From positions 4,340,001 to 4,404,000 of the forward strand of contig NZ_CP048113.1 of assembly GCF_010093065.1 (NCBI RefSeq): DNA of 64,000 nucleotides. The letters are read 5' to 3'. A program made the position numbers and the translations under genes. How positions within the stretch are numbered: position 1 is the stretch's first letter; every line of letters begins with the position of its first letter. This stretch comes from Chitinophaga agri (GTDB taxonomy: Bacteria; Bacteroidota; Bacteroidia; Chitinophagales; Chitinophagaceae). A model generated the notes under the pieces. That model searched no databases and had not been told where the DNA came from. It saw only the letters and a program-made list of their open reading frames with translations. Below are positions 1 through 7,525 of the stretch, piece by piece.

Positions 1-47
1 TTAATGGATGCAACATTGTGCAAATGTACAGAATGCCCTTATTGAGG

Positions 48-90
48 AAAGGGAATAATCAGGTTGAAATCCAGCCTGATTATTCCCTTT
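48..90. terminator. Strong hairpin terminator
   Basis: Perfect 16-bp arms at 48-63 and 75-90 enclose an 11-nt loop. The outer ends are A-rich on the left and T-rich on the right, so the hairpin can terminate in either direction. It lies directly downstream of the minus-strand gene that ends at 118. The first 47 bases hold nothing I recognise. Confidence 0.85.
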
Positions 91-117
91 TCATATATCA
101 TTAGCCTGTGGTGCTGT

Positions 118-1332
118 TTATATACCTACATCTCCTGAGGCGTTGCTCTCTATGTACATTACAGCAGAGTCTTCGATATACTTCGCCGGATTAAAAGACT
201 TTCCGAACTTATCCTTCACCAGGTCAAGCGTCCTGTTTAACTCTGCCACCTTTGCGGTGAATGCCGGCGGGAACTTAGAGCTATCAGAATAATCACCAAT
301 CAGCTCACTGTAACGGTTGATATTGATCATCATTCTGGCTGTCAGTTGTCCGAACCGCATACGCAGCGACTGTACTTTATACATGAACGTCTCTATCTGC
401 CCCTGCCATTTACCTTTTGTCAGGCTATCTCCTTCCATTGCTACGATCTTCCTGGCGATTGCCATTCTGCATTCATTCTTATAGACTTCTCTCCGGGAAT
501 CAAGAGTAGCCAGGAAATAGTCACGACGATATTTGGCAGTATCCAGACCATAATAAGCTAACTGCTGGCTTAACAGGTCCTGGTTTTCCAGTTGCAGCTG
601 ATTCAGCTCATTGGTAATAGCATCCCACTCATGATCGATCACTGATTTCTGCTGCTCAAACTGGCTGGCAATGTTGAGTATTCTCAGCATCGCTGGTGTG
701 AGTGATTTCAGTTCCCGGTCAGTCTTGCCGAAAGTCATCACCAGGGAACTCACTCCGGATGATACGGTTTGTACAACAGAGCCATATAAAGGCACCTTGT
801 TGGCCACATTACTCACCAGTGACAGGGATGAGTTCAGGAACTCGAACATTTGTTCGCCACCGCCTTTCTTCGAATACCATTTATCGTATTCAGACTTCCA
901 GTCATTGAAGTCCTTGTATTGTTGAATATTGCTGATGTTACCCAGCTGTGAAAAGAATTGCTGTGAGGTCAGAAACAGGTCCGCCGGCTGTACGTCACGC
1001 TGTATACTCAGCAACTCGGTAAAAGCCAGTTGTCCGTTCAGGCTTACCCTTACCTTAGGCGTCTTTTCCAGGATAGCCAACCTGCTGTCCAGCGCTACCT
1101 GCAGGTTCTCCATTGCGGAGAGCTTCTTTTTAGTTTCATTGGTGTTAATACCCGTCAGTTCTGCTTTCAGGCTTTTAATCTCATCCTCATTCTGTTTCAG
1201 TTTGTTGTTCATGTCCTTCAACTGGCTGTCCCTTTCCAGTTTGATCTTGTCCACTACAGTGGAATCGGTTTGAGCAAAAGAGGTGGTGGCTACAGCGATG
1301 CTGAAAGAAAGTAGTAGAATTGCTCTTGTCAT
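118..1332 (-). CDS. Secreted coiled-coil protein of unknown function
   Basis: The 404-aa product has an N-terminal signal peptide (hydrophobic stretch LLLSFSIAVATTSFAQ, probable cleavage after the Ala-Gln at about residue 21). Residues about 25-90 are rich in Lys, Glu and Leu in heptad-like order (KLERDSQLKDMNNKL and following), so a coiled coil is likely. The rest is predicted mostly helical with no transmembrane segment after the signal. No catalytic motif or known family was recognised. It is probably periplasmic or surface exposed. It stands alone, between its own terminator and the ohr gene. The first ATG is taken as the start because the signal peptide begins there. On the minus strand TACCTTTA, about 14-20 bases upstream of the start, resembles a Bacteroidota -7 box but lacks a clear -33 partner. 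Confidence 0.75.
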   Translation of the reverse strand: MTRAILLLSFSIAVATTSFAQTDSTVVDKIKLERDSQLKDMNNKLKQNEDEIKSLKAELTGINTNETKKKLSAMENLQVALDSRLAILEKTPKVRVSLNGQLAFTELLSIQRDVQPADLFLTSQQFFSQLGNISNIQQYKDFNDWKSEYDKWYSKKGGGEQMFEFLNSSLSLVSNVANKVPLYGSVVQTVSSGVSSLVMTFGKTDRELKSLTPAMLRILNIASQFEQQKSVIDHEWDAITNELNQLQLENQDLLSQQLAYYGLDTAKYRRDYFLATLDSRREVYKNECRMAIARKIVAMEGDSLTKGKWQGQIETFMYKVQSLRMRFGQLTARMMININRYSELIGDYSDSSKFPPAFTAKVAELNRTLDLVKDKFGKSFNPAKYIEDSAVMYIESNASGDVGI

Positions 1333-1435
1333 AGTTAGTATTTAAAGGTATAGGTGTCAGGGATTATGCGGGGTCTAATATATAACAAAGTCATTATGTA
1401 TTGGCTGACGAGGAAAAATATTCCGGATATAAAAA

Positions 1436-1469
1436 ATCCGGTAACAGGAAACACTTCCTATTACCGGAT
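1436..1469. terminator. Terminator after ohr
   Basis: An inverted repeat with arms ATCCGGTAA/TTACCGGAT extended by AGGAA/TTCCT around a 4-nt loop. Read on the minus strand it is followed by a run of T, which fits a terminator for the ohr gene ending at 1489. Confidence 0.8.
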
Positions 1470-1488
1470 CTCTTATAATAGTATCTGC

Positions 1489-1905
1489 TTACTTTACGAT
1501 CAACTGCACATCGATATTCCCTCTTGTTGCATTCGAATACGGGCAAACCGCATGTGCTTTTTGGGTAAGTGCTTCGGCCGTAGCCCTGTCTACACCGGGG
1601 ATCTCTACTTCCAGGACTACTGCCAGGGCGAATCCGCCCTCTGTATTTTTCCCGATGCTCACCTCAGCTGTTACCGCCGTAGTGCCGGTCTGTACTTTCT
1701 CCAGGCGGGCTATATGATTCAGCGCACTATCGAAGCACGCGGCAAACCCACCCGCAAATAAGGTCTCGGGATTCAGATAAGTGCCCGATCCGCCACCCAT
1801 TTCCTTTGGCACCCTTACATCCACATCCAGTGCACCATCAGCTGATGTCACGTGTCCATTACGGCCGCCATTGGCAGTAGCCTTCGTCGTATATAACTTT
1901 TCCAT
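1489..1905 (-). CDS. ohr: Organic hydroperoxide resistance protein (Ohr/OsmC family)
   Basis: This 138-aa protein has the length and signature of Ohr, a thiol-dependent peroxidase that reduces organic hydroperoxides in the cytoplasm, normally recycled by lipoylated proteins. The two reactive cysteines are visible: C57 in AACFDSAL and C121 in VCPYSNATRG. The YSNATRGNIDV end is typical of the Ohr branch rather than the OsmC branch. It is monocistronic, with a terminator at 1436-1469. No OhrR-type MarR regulator gene is adjacent, so its control is not evident here. Confidence 0.95.
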   Translation of the reverse strand: MEKLYTTKATANGGRNGHVTSADGALDVDVRVPKEMGGGSGTYLNPETLFAGGFAACFDSALNHIARLEKVQTGTTAVTAEVSIGKNTEGGFALAVVLEVEIPGVDRATAEALTQKAHAVCPYSNATRGNIDVQLIVK

Positions 1906-1996
1906 TGCTATTTATTTTATGTGGTAGTGTTTATACAATTATCCGACCAACTCTTTCGCTTATATGATAATGATCCGTTAATTTTTAATATGGCCG

Positions 1997-2749
1997 TCAG
2001 CTCAGCCATTTTCTTAAAGCGATGGACTTCTCCCGGCTTACCAGGACCTCTTCCGTCGGAGGATGAAGATCCAGCCGGAGCTTACCGTTAAATGTCTGAT
2101 GGATCTTACGGATAGCCGCAGCCGATACAATGTATTGCCTGGTGGCCCGGAAGAACTCCTTTGGATGCAGTTCCTGTTCCAGTTCTTCCAGCGTCTGGTC
2201 TATGGCATAACGATCTCCCTCGCTGGTCACCAGATACACCAGTTTATGCTCTGAAAAGAAATAGGCGATGTTATGCACCATCACCGGAATAAACATGTCC
2301 CTGTAAGACACGAGGAAGCGGGTGCGGTATACATCTTCCCGCTGTTGCATCCTACGGATCACTTCGAGCAAATCAGGTGAGGTAGTGCGGTTCACGAGTG
2401 TTTTGATACGTGTAATGCTTTTCTGCAGCTGCGCCTCATCCAGTGGCTTCAGTAAATAGTCAATGCCATTCACTTCAAATGCCTTCAGCGCATATTCATC
2501 ATATGCTGTAATGAATATCACATGCGATTTGATGGTGACGTGATCAAATATCTCAAAGCTTAATCCATCGGTGAGTTTGATATCCATGCAGATCACGTCC
2601 GGATGCGGATGCGCCTGCAACCAGTTGATCGCTGCTTCCACCGTTTGTATCTCACCTACAATTTCAATGGTTCTGTCTATCTGCAGTAACAGTTTCTTCA
2701 ACCGCGCTGCGTTGGGTAATTCGTCTTCAATGATCAATATGCTCAGCAT
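1997..2749 (-). CDS. LytTR-family response regulator
   Basis: The 250-aa protein has an N-terminal receiver domain (residues 1-120) with the acidic pair E8/D9, phosphoacceptor D56 in ICMDIKL and the conserved lysine in YLLKPLDE. The C-terminal LytTR DNA-binding domain spans about 140-250 (IAYFFSEHKLVYLVT, EFFRATRQYIV). Such proteins bind promoter DNA when phosphorylated by a LytS-type kinase. Its start codon overlaps the end of the kinase gene by 23 bases, so the two are translationally coupled and form one two-component system. The target genes cannot be read from the sequence. Confidence 0.93.
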   Translation of the reverse strand: MLSILIIEDELPNAARLKKLLLQIDRTIEIVGEIQTVEAAINWLQAHPHPDVICMDIKLTDGLSFEIFDHVTIKSHVIFITAYDEYALKAFEVNGIDYLLKPLDEAQLQKSITRIKTLVNRTTSPDLLEVIRRMQQREDVYRTRFLVSYRDMFIPVMVHNIAYFFSEHKLVYLVTSEGDRYAIDQTLEELEQELHPKEFFRATRQYIVSAAAIRKIHQTFNGKLRLDLHPPTEEVLVSREKSIALRKWLS

Positions 2750-3800
2750 CTTCTTTCGTGTTTATTTTCAGCAATGGTATCTTCACTTCAAAGTAGTCTG
2801 TTCCGTCATCTATCAAAGGCTTACTCCCACACAATAACTGATAACGCTGGGTGATGTTCTTCAGGCCCAGTTGCGCACCCGGTTCCTTTGTCCGTTTCGC
2901 TTTCTTATTATTCCTCACCACCAGCCATTTACCCTCCTGCATGTAAATATCGATCATCAGTGGTGCCTCCGTGGAAAACTGGTTATGCTTGATCGCGTTT
3001 TCTATCAGTAGCTGTAATGTCAGCGGTGCAATAGCACAGGACGAACGTTCCACTTCGGCTCTTATATTGACCTGTATAGCCTGTCCATACCTTGTCTGGT
3101 GAAGAAAAAGTACGTTCTTTATAAAGTCGAGTTCTACAGCTACCGCAATCGTATTCTGGGTCCGGTTGGCCATCATATACCGGTAGATAGAAGAGAGCTT
3201 CACTACATAATTGACAGACAGTGACTGATTCTCTTCTATCAGGGAAGTAAGTGTACTTAAGTTATTAAAAAGAAAGTGAGGATCTAACTGTAGTTTTAGT
3301 GCATCCAGCTGGGCTTGTACAGCCAGCTCATTGAGCTTGGCCGCTTCTATCCGCACATTGTTAAGCCGGAATACCAGGTACTCCGCAGCAAAGATAGACG
3401 TGATCACCAGACAAAATATCATACCGGTAATAGAGGATTGCCGGTATAATAACTGGTTAAAGGCAAACTTGTCAGGAAAGGGAATATGGAAGAACAGGTA
3501 AACGATCAGCAGCACAATAAACATGTGTGCGATCAGCTGTACCGCGAAACGGGTTTTCATCCCCCGCTTCCATTGCAGGCGACTATTCAGGAAATAGCTT
3601 AGCCATATGCCCGTCTCTATCACCGCCAGCGGGAAAAGCAGTGAGATGAGGCTATTAATGAAGAAGTCCAGCACAGTGAACTGTCTCCATGCATTGAAGG
3701 TACGCTCGTATGGATTGATCAGGAAGAAGATCAGGTTGGTCAGCAAACAAAAGATAGGATAACCGTATAATCTTAAGAATTTATAATTGGATGCAGCCAT
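2727..3800 (-). CDS. LytS/YehU-type membrane sensor histidine kinase
   Basis: The 357-aa protein starts with about four transmembrane helices (residues 10-160), followed by a short coiled segment and the His_kinase domain of the LytS class. The phosphoacceptor histidine is in QLDPHFLFNNL, typical for this class. The ATP-binding part has LLIENAIKHN (N box) and a later G-rich stretch, GAQLGLKNITQRY. No separate extracellular sensor domain is visible, so the signal is probably sensed in or near the membrane. It overlaps and precedes the LytTR regulator gene and is the cognate kinase by position. Confidence 0.93.
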   Translation of the reverse strand: MAASNYKFLRLYGYPIFCLLTNLIFFLINPYERTFNAWRQFTVLDFFINSLISLLFPLAVIETGIWLSYFLNSRLQWKRGMKTRFAVQLIAHMFIVLLIVYLFFHIPFPDKFAFNQLLYRQSSITGMIFCLVITSIFAAEYLVFRLNNVRIEAAKLNELAVQAQLDALKLQLDPHFLFNNLSTLTSLIEENQSLSVNYVVKLSSIYRYMMANRTQNTIAVAVELDFIKNVLFLHQTRYGQAIQVNIRAEVERSSCAIAPLTLQLLIENAIKHNQFSTEAPLMIDIYMQEGKWLVVRNNKKAKRTKEPGAQLGLKNITQRYQLLCGSKPLIDDGTDYFEVKIPLLKINTKEDAEHIDH

Positions 3801-4147
3801 AATTTTGAATTGGACTCAACTGCTTATCAGGCTGTCCTATCTTTCTGCTGTTAACCAACACTTACACGGTGATGAGCCGGTCTGGTCAGTAACTCCCATA
3901 TTAAATACAACGTGCCTAATGATAAAACAGACAGTACTACTTTAACGATTTGCAGCAATTTACCTATTTTATACAGCTGGGACACGTAATGAATTTTTTT
4001 AGTCATGATGGTTCCGTTCTAAAGTTATGCAGGCAATTTGGTTCAAATACCACATACCTGCGGTCCCGATCTGACTGAACTGACGAAATTGGACACCCAA
4101 CTTAAATATTCCGGCACCGAAATATTACCCTCAAAATCTTCTTCGTT
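3801..4147. other. Intergenic stretch between kinase and epimerase genes
   Basis: Apart from the 51-codon frame at 3851-4006 nothing clear is present. No strong inverted repeat or obvious terminator for the epimerase gene was seen between 4007 and 4147. Confidence 0.5.
3851..4006 (-). CDS. Small membrane protein, 51 aa, hypothetical
   Basis: An open frame of 52 codons begins MTKKIHYVSQLYKIG and has one hydrophobic segment (about residues 20-42, LLQIVKVVLSVLSLGTLYLI) with a basic N terminus and a basic tail (HHRVSVG). A single-span small protein is plausible. It lies 50 bases upstream of the LytS-type kinase and on the same strand, so it may belong to that operon. No family was recognised. 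It could be a chance frame, and the start is simply the only ATG. Confidence 0.4.
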   Translation of the reverse strand: MTKKIHYVSQLYKIGKLLQIVKVVLSVLSLGTLYLIWELLTRPAHHRVSVG

Positions 4148-5128
4148 CTAAACGGGATAAGGTCCGTCTTCAAATATCTCTTCATGATAGCCTTTAAGAC
4201 CTACCTGATGCGTCAGCTGACTTCTGAAGTCATTTCCCGCCGCCAGCTGCCCGATAATATACGCAAAGTCATAGGTAGGCTGCCAGCCCAGTTCTGTACG
4301 TGCTTTATCGTTCACATACACCCGGTCTATCTCATGAAACATCCGCCAGCCCCTGCGCTGGTATTCGGCGGCATAAGCAGGCATCAATTCCTGCATGACG
4401 GCCGTTGCATTATTGCGCAGGGCACCCAGGTGTTTCTGAGAAAAAGGAGCAGTAGCACTGATGATATATTTCCCGAAACCAATTGTCTTTGCCTTCTTTA
4501 CAGCCAGTATGTGGGCTTCTACCACATCTTCCAGCTCTACCCGCCTGCATAGGAACTCATTTACTTTCAGGTTATCATCTGAAAATGAATTTCTTCTGAC
4601 ACGGTTGTCATCCGCTTCCGGGAAGAAACGGGAAGTCCGCAGCACCAGGCAGGGCAGCCGGTGATTACGATAAAAGAGCTGACACAGATCTTCTGCGGCT
4701 GTTTTCGTCACGCCATATATATTCTTCGGCACAGGTACGACCTCCTCTGTGATCCAGGCTGCCGGCATTCCGGCCGGGGGCACCAGAGCATCCCCGAAAG
4801 TGCTGGTTGTACTGGTAAACACGAATGCTTCTACACCATTCGCAACCGCTTCTTCGAGCAAGTGCAGCGTACCAGTGATATTGGTATCTACAAAATCCTG
4901 CCGGCTATGGGTGGCTACATGTGGCTTATGTAAGGTGGCAGTGTGTACCACGGCCTGTACACCACCGAAGCAACCTTTTACGAAGTCTCTGTCAGCAACA
5001 GAACCAACATGTGTGGTATACGGGGTCGCTTTGATATCTACCCCTATCACGTCATAGTTCCGCGCCTGCAGGGTACGGACTAAGCCTTCACCGAGATGGC
5101 CGGCGCTACCGGTCACTAAAACTTTCAT
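4148..5128 (-). CDS. NAD(P)-dependent epimerase/dehydratase (extended SDR)
   Basis: The 326-aa protein carries the Rossmann nucleotide-binding motif GSAGHLGEG at residues 7-15 and the SDR catalytic pair Y138 and K142 (YGVTK). A serine/threonine-rich stretch, FTSTTSTFGD, just before the active site supplies the usual third residue. Members of this family act on nucleotide sugars or other small carbonyl substrates. The substrate cannot be told from the sequence. It is divergent from the Crp/Fnr gene, with 82 bases between them that contain the 14-bp inverted repeat at 5187-5200. The start MKVLVTGSAG is well placed for the fold. Confidence 0.9.
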   Translation of the reverse strand: MKVLVTGSAGHLGEGLVRTLQARNYDVIGVDIKATPYTTHVGSVADRDFVKGCFGGVQAVVHTATLHKPHVATHSRQDFVDTNITGTLHLLEEAVANGVEAFVFTSTTSTFGDALVPPAGMPAAWITEEVVPVPKNIYGVTKTAAEDLCQLFYRNHRLPCLVLRTSRFFPEADDNRVRRNSFSDDNLKVNEFLCRRVELEDVVEAHILAVKKAKTIGFGKYIISATAPFSQKHLGALRNNATAVMQELMPAYAAEYQRRGWRMFHEIDRVYVNDKARTELGWQPTYDFAYIIGQLAAGNDFRSQLTHQVGLKGYHEEIFEDGPYPV

Positions 5129-5186
5129 ATGTTTAGTATTATCTTACTGTTCATCACCGAAATTAAAAGGTGTAAATTCAATTTTC

Positions 5187-5200
5187 GGGACATTTGTCCC
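5187..5200. promoter_or_regulatory. Inverted repeat, candidate operator
   Basis: GGGACATTTGTCCC is a perfect palindrome (6-bp arms, 2-nt spacer). It ends 10 bases before the Crp/Fnr start codon at 5211 and also lies in the promoter region of the divergent epimerase gene. Symmetry and position fit a dimeric regulator, possibly the Crp/Fnr protein itself. This is inference. Confidence 0.45.
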
Positions 5201-5210
5201 ATTTACAGCT

Positions 5211-5783
5211 ATGATCAAGACAAATTTGGCGCTATTACGTTTGATGGAAGAAATGTCAGCCAATGGCAACACTAAAGGCGCCATCACCCTCCGCGACCTC
5301 GATGCAAAACAAAAACTGATCATGCAGGACCAGACCCTGCAAAATGTGTACATCATCAAGTCAGGGGTCACCAAGTGCTACATTACAGAAAACAATGAAA
5401 AAGACTATATACTTGATTTTCTGGGGGAAGGAGAACTGCTGGGCGAGATCGAAGCGATCCGGCATACAAAAGCAGGTTGCAGCGTAGAAGCCATCACTCC
5501 GCTGACAGTCTATGTATTTAGTAATACGCAGTTCAGACATTTCCTGGAAACAGTGCCCGCCTTTAACTATACTATCCTGGAGCTACTGGTTAACCGGGTG
5601 ACCCGCATTTCAGAAAAAGCTGCCAGACAGCAACTCTATACACAGGCCGAGATACTACCCCAGTTACTGCACGCACTGGAGTCGCAACAGATCACCTTCA
5701 CGAAACAGGACCTGGCGGAATACATGGGTATCTCTGTCAGAAGTCTGAACAGATTACTGAAAGATACGGAAGAGACTATTTGA
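5211..5783 (+). CDS. Crp/Fnr-family transcriptional regulator
   Basis: The 190-aa protein has an N-terminal cyclic-nucleotide-binding-like beta barrel (about 25-130, with the glycine-rich LDFLGEGELLGEIEAI), a dimer helix and a C-terminal helix-turn-helix (about 164-188, TKQDLAEYMGISVRSLNRLL). No cysteine cluster for an Fe-S centre is seen, so it is not an oxygen sensor of the classical Fnr type. The ligand is unknown. The HTH is short and the protein ends directly after it. The stop overlaps the stop of the convergent cytochrome gene by 8 bases. The divergent epimerase gene may be its target. Confidence 0.88.
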   Translation: MIKTNLALLRLMEEMSANGNTKGAITLRDLDAKQKLIMQDQTLQNVYIIKSGVTKCYITENNEKDYILDFLGEGELLGEIEAIRHTKAGCSVEAITPLTVYVFSNTQFRHFLETVPAFNYTILELLVNRVTRISEKAARQQLYTQAEILPQLLHALESQQITFTKQDLAEYMGISVRSLNRLLKDTEETI

Positions 5784-7020
5784 ACCGCGCCAGTATTTTC
5801 TTCACTTCTTCCGGATATACGGTGATCAGGTGGGTACGCATGGAATCGGGTGTAGCACGGGTCTGGCCATCAGTCAGCAACGTAATACTCCCGGAGGGCA
5901 ACACCGGCATATGACAGTCAATACAATTCTTTTCCAGCACACTGGCAGATAAGGATTTCAGTTTACAGAAGGCAGGTCCTGCCGGCTGGTGGCATGCCAT
6001 ACAACGCCGGGAAAATGTCGCCAGCTGATCCCGCTCGTTATTGTGCGGATTATGACAGGAAGAACAATTCATCTCATCACTTTTCACAAAACATCTACTG
6101 GCAGTGAACAACTGATACTGCTTACCATGCACGTCCAGATCAGCTGCACGGGTAGGGCGGGTAAAGTCAGGAAAAAAATAGTCGGATAAGGCGTCGCCCG
6201 GTTTATAGTCAAAAGCCGGTTTCTGTGGTGTACCCAGTCCCGAGTGACAGAGTGCGCACATATCCAGTCGCTGCTGGTTTTTCAACATCTTCACCCGGGT
6301 CATGTGCATGGCCGTTTTCTCCTGCGGATGCTCCCTGTGAAACGCCACATGGTCCGCCGCTGGTCCGTGGCAACGTTCACAGTCAATACCATATACCAGC
6401 TGATTCTTCTCAAACGACTCCGATAACCGTCTGCCTTCCATATGGACCTCTTTGATGCCGACGGCCGAGCTATGGCAACCGAAGCAGGTACTGGGTATCA
6501 TTCTGTCGAACTTGGGATAGGAAGGTGGGAAACCGGGGCTATTCGCCCAGCTATGTGCAGGTACGAAGTAGGAGAGAGGCAGCTGAAAATAGCGATCCGC
6601 CTGCCAGTATAAAAAACTCTGTGCCTTTCTGCCTGATCCCATAGTAATATCAAAACGGTGCACTTCCTGTAGTGTACTATCGGTGTAAGCTGCCTGGAAA
6701 AGACCACTGTCCCTGGCTTCCATTACCACACGGGTACCATTGCTGTAAGAAAATATATTATCGCCGGTAAACGGCCCTTTAATGCTTTTTTCGGACGCCG
6801 GAGCAGACGTATTATAATGTCCGGTGGCCACATAGGCATCATAGATCTGTTTATGACAACTGATGCAGGTGGCTGCGCCGGCAAACTGTTCGCCTCTGAC
6901 ATCAGTATTAACCTTTTCCGGCGCCTTCCGGAAACATTGAGAAAAAATAAAAATACAGGATGTAATCAATACCGTTACATAAAACTGGCGTCTGCTCATA
7001 ACGTAGGAATCTGGTAGCAA
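5776..7020 (-). CDS. Seven-heme cytochrome c lipoprotein
   Basis: Seven CxxCH heme-binding motifs are present: CISCH, CFGCH, CERCH, CALCH, CSSCH, CMACH and CIDCH. The spacing and further histidines resemble the cytochrome c554 class of electron-transfer multiheme proteins. The second Met (MSRRQFYV, genomic 6999) is the more likely start because it gives a compact signal sequence with a lipobox-like FSQC, so the protein is probably anchored in the periplasm or outer membrane. The start at 7020 adds seven residues. Redox partner and substrate are unknown. No other cytochrome gene is adjacent. The stop codon overlaps that of the convergent Crp/Fnr gene. Confidence 0.88.
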   Translation of the reverse strand: MLPDSYVMSRRQFYVTVLITSCIFIFSQCFRKAPEKVNTDVRGEQFAGAATCISCHKQIYDAYVATGHYNTSAPASEKSIKGPFTGDNIFSYSNGTRVVMEARDSGLFQAAYTDSTLQEVHRFDITMGSGRKAQSFLYWQADRYFQLPLSYFVPAHSWANSPGFPPSYPKFDRMIPSTCFGCHSSAVGIKEVHMEGRRLSESFEKNQLVYGIDCERCHGPAADHVAFHREHPQEKTAMHMTRVKMLKNQQRLDMCALCHSGLGTPQKPAFDYKPGDALSDYFFPDFTRPTRAADLDVHGKQYQLFTASRCFVKSDEMNCSSCHNPHNNERDQLATFSRRCMACHQPAGPAFCKLKSLSASVLEKNCIDCHMPVLPSGSITLLTDGQTRATPDSMRTHLITVYPEEVKKILARFK

Positions 7021-7126
7021 GATATAAATTCGTTACATTTATTTCATTAAATGCTTGTACCCATGAAATTGATGGAAAACACTAATTTGGAACAATAATT
7101 TTCCTGAAAGTTATACACATCTCCTA

Positions 7127-7171
7127 ACGATGTGATTTACACATCGTAACAGGGGATTTTGACACCCTGTT
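7127..7171. repeat. Two adjacent inverted repeats
   Basis: The first is ACGATGTG/CACATCGT with a 5-nt loop (7127-7147). It is followed at once by AACAGGG/CCCTGTT with a 10-nt loop (7148-7171). They lie between the promoters of the divergent cytochrome and flotillin genes. They may be operators or structured RNA. Confidence 0.5.
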
Positions 7172-7195
7172 TTATAGTCATTATTCCAAATCATT

Positions 7196-7226
7196 TTTGC
7201 AATTCAGAAAATTGTTATAACCTTTG
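7196..7226 (+). promoter_or_regulatory. Possible Bacteroidota promoter for the flotillin gene
   Basis: A TTTTG element ends at 7199. After 18 bases comes TA-acc-TTTG (7218-7226), which matches the TAnnTTTG box except for one extra spacer base. It would give a leader of about 300 nt. Confidence 0.35.
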
Positions 7227-7244
7227 TGTGGTAATCAATCTACA

Positions 7245-7325
7245 ATGGACACCGATTCATTTATATGTGCTGACCTGCACTTCTTACACTTCACCATTCT
7301 GAACACTTCTCCCCCCGGAATTTAA
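7245..7325 (+). CDS. Possible 26-aa leader peptide
   Basis: A short frame beginning MDTDSFICADLHFLHF starts about 19 bases after the proposed -7 box of the flotillin promoter and ends well before the flotillin gene. It could be a leader peptide, or chance. Confidence 0.2.
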   Translation: MDTDSFICADLHFLHFTILNTSPPGI

Positions 7326-7419
7326 GTTTACGAACGACGGAAAGTCTTAATAACGCTTCCTGTCAGCAACCGCTATTCTGCATTACGGCATCAACTGTAA
7401 CCAGCATTGCTATGCATGT

Positions 7420-7467
7420 TTGTACGGTAACGTACAATCAGTTCGCGTATCTGTATACATACGCGAA
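7420..7467 (+). repeat. Tandem perfect inverted repeats in flotillin 5' leader
   Basis: TTGTACG/CGTACAA with loop GTAA (7420-7437) is followed 4 bases later by TTCGCGTAT/ATACGCGAA with an 8-nt centre (7442-7467). Both lie within 110 bases of the flotillin start. They could be operator sites or mRNA hairpins. Confidence 0.55.
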
Positions 7468-7525
7468 AGGGGCATCCTATTGTCTTTTCACACACATACT
7501 CATATAAACACTTAACAACACCACT

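Larger units (their letters stand above)
7021..7525. other. Hairpin-rich intergenic region and flotillin leader
   Basis: This 505-base stretch separates divergent genes. It holds two adjacent hairpins (7127-7147 and 7148-7171), a possible promoter (7196-7226), a 26-codon frame at 7245-7325 and two more perfect inverted repeats (7420-7437 and 7442-7467). The rest is unremarkable. Confidence 0.6.
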
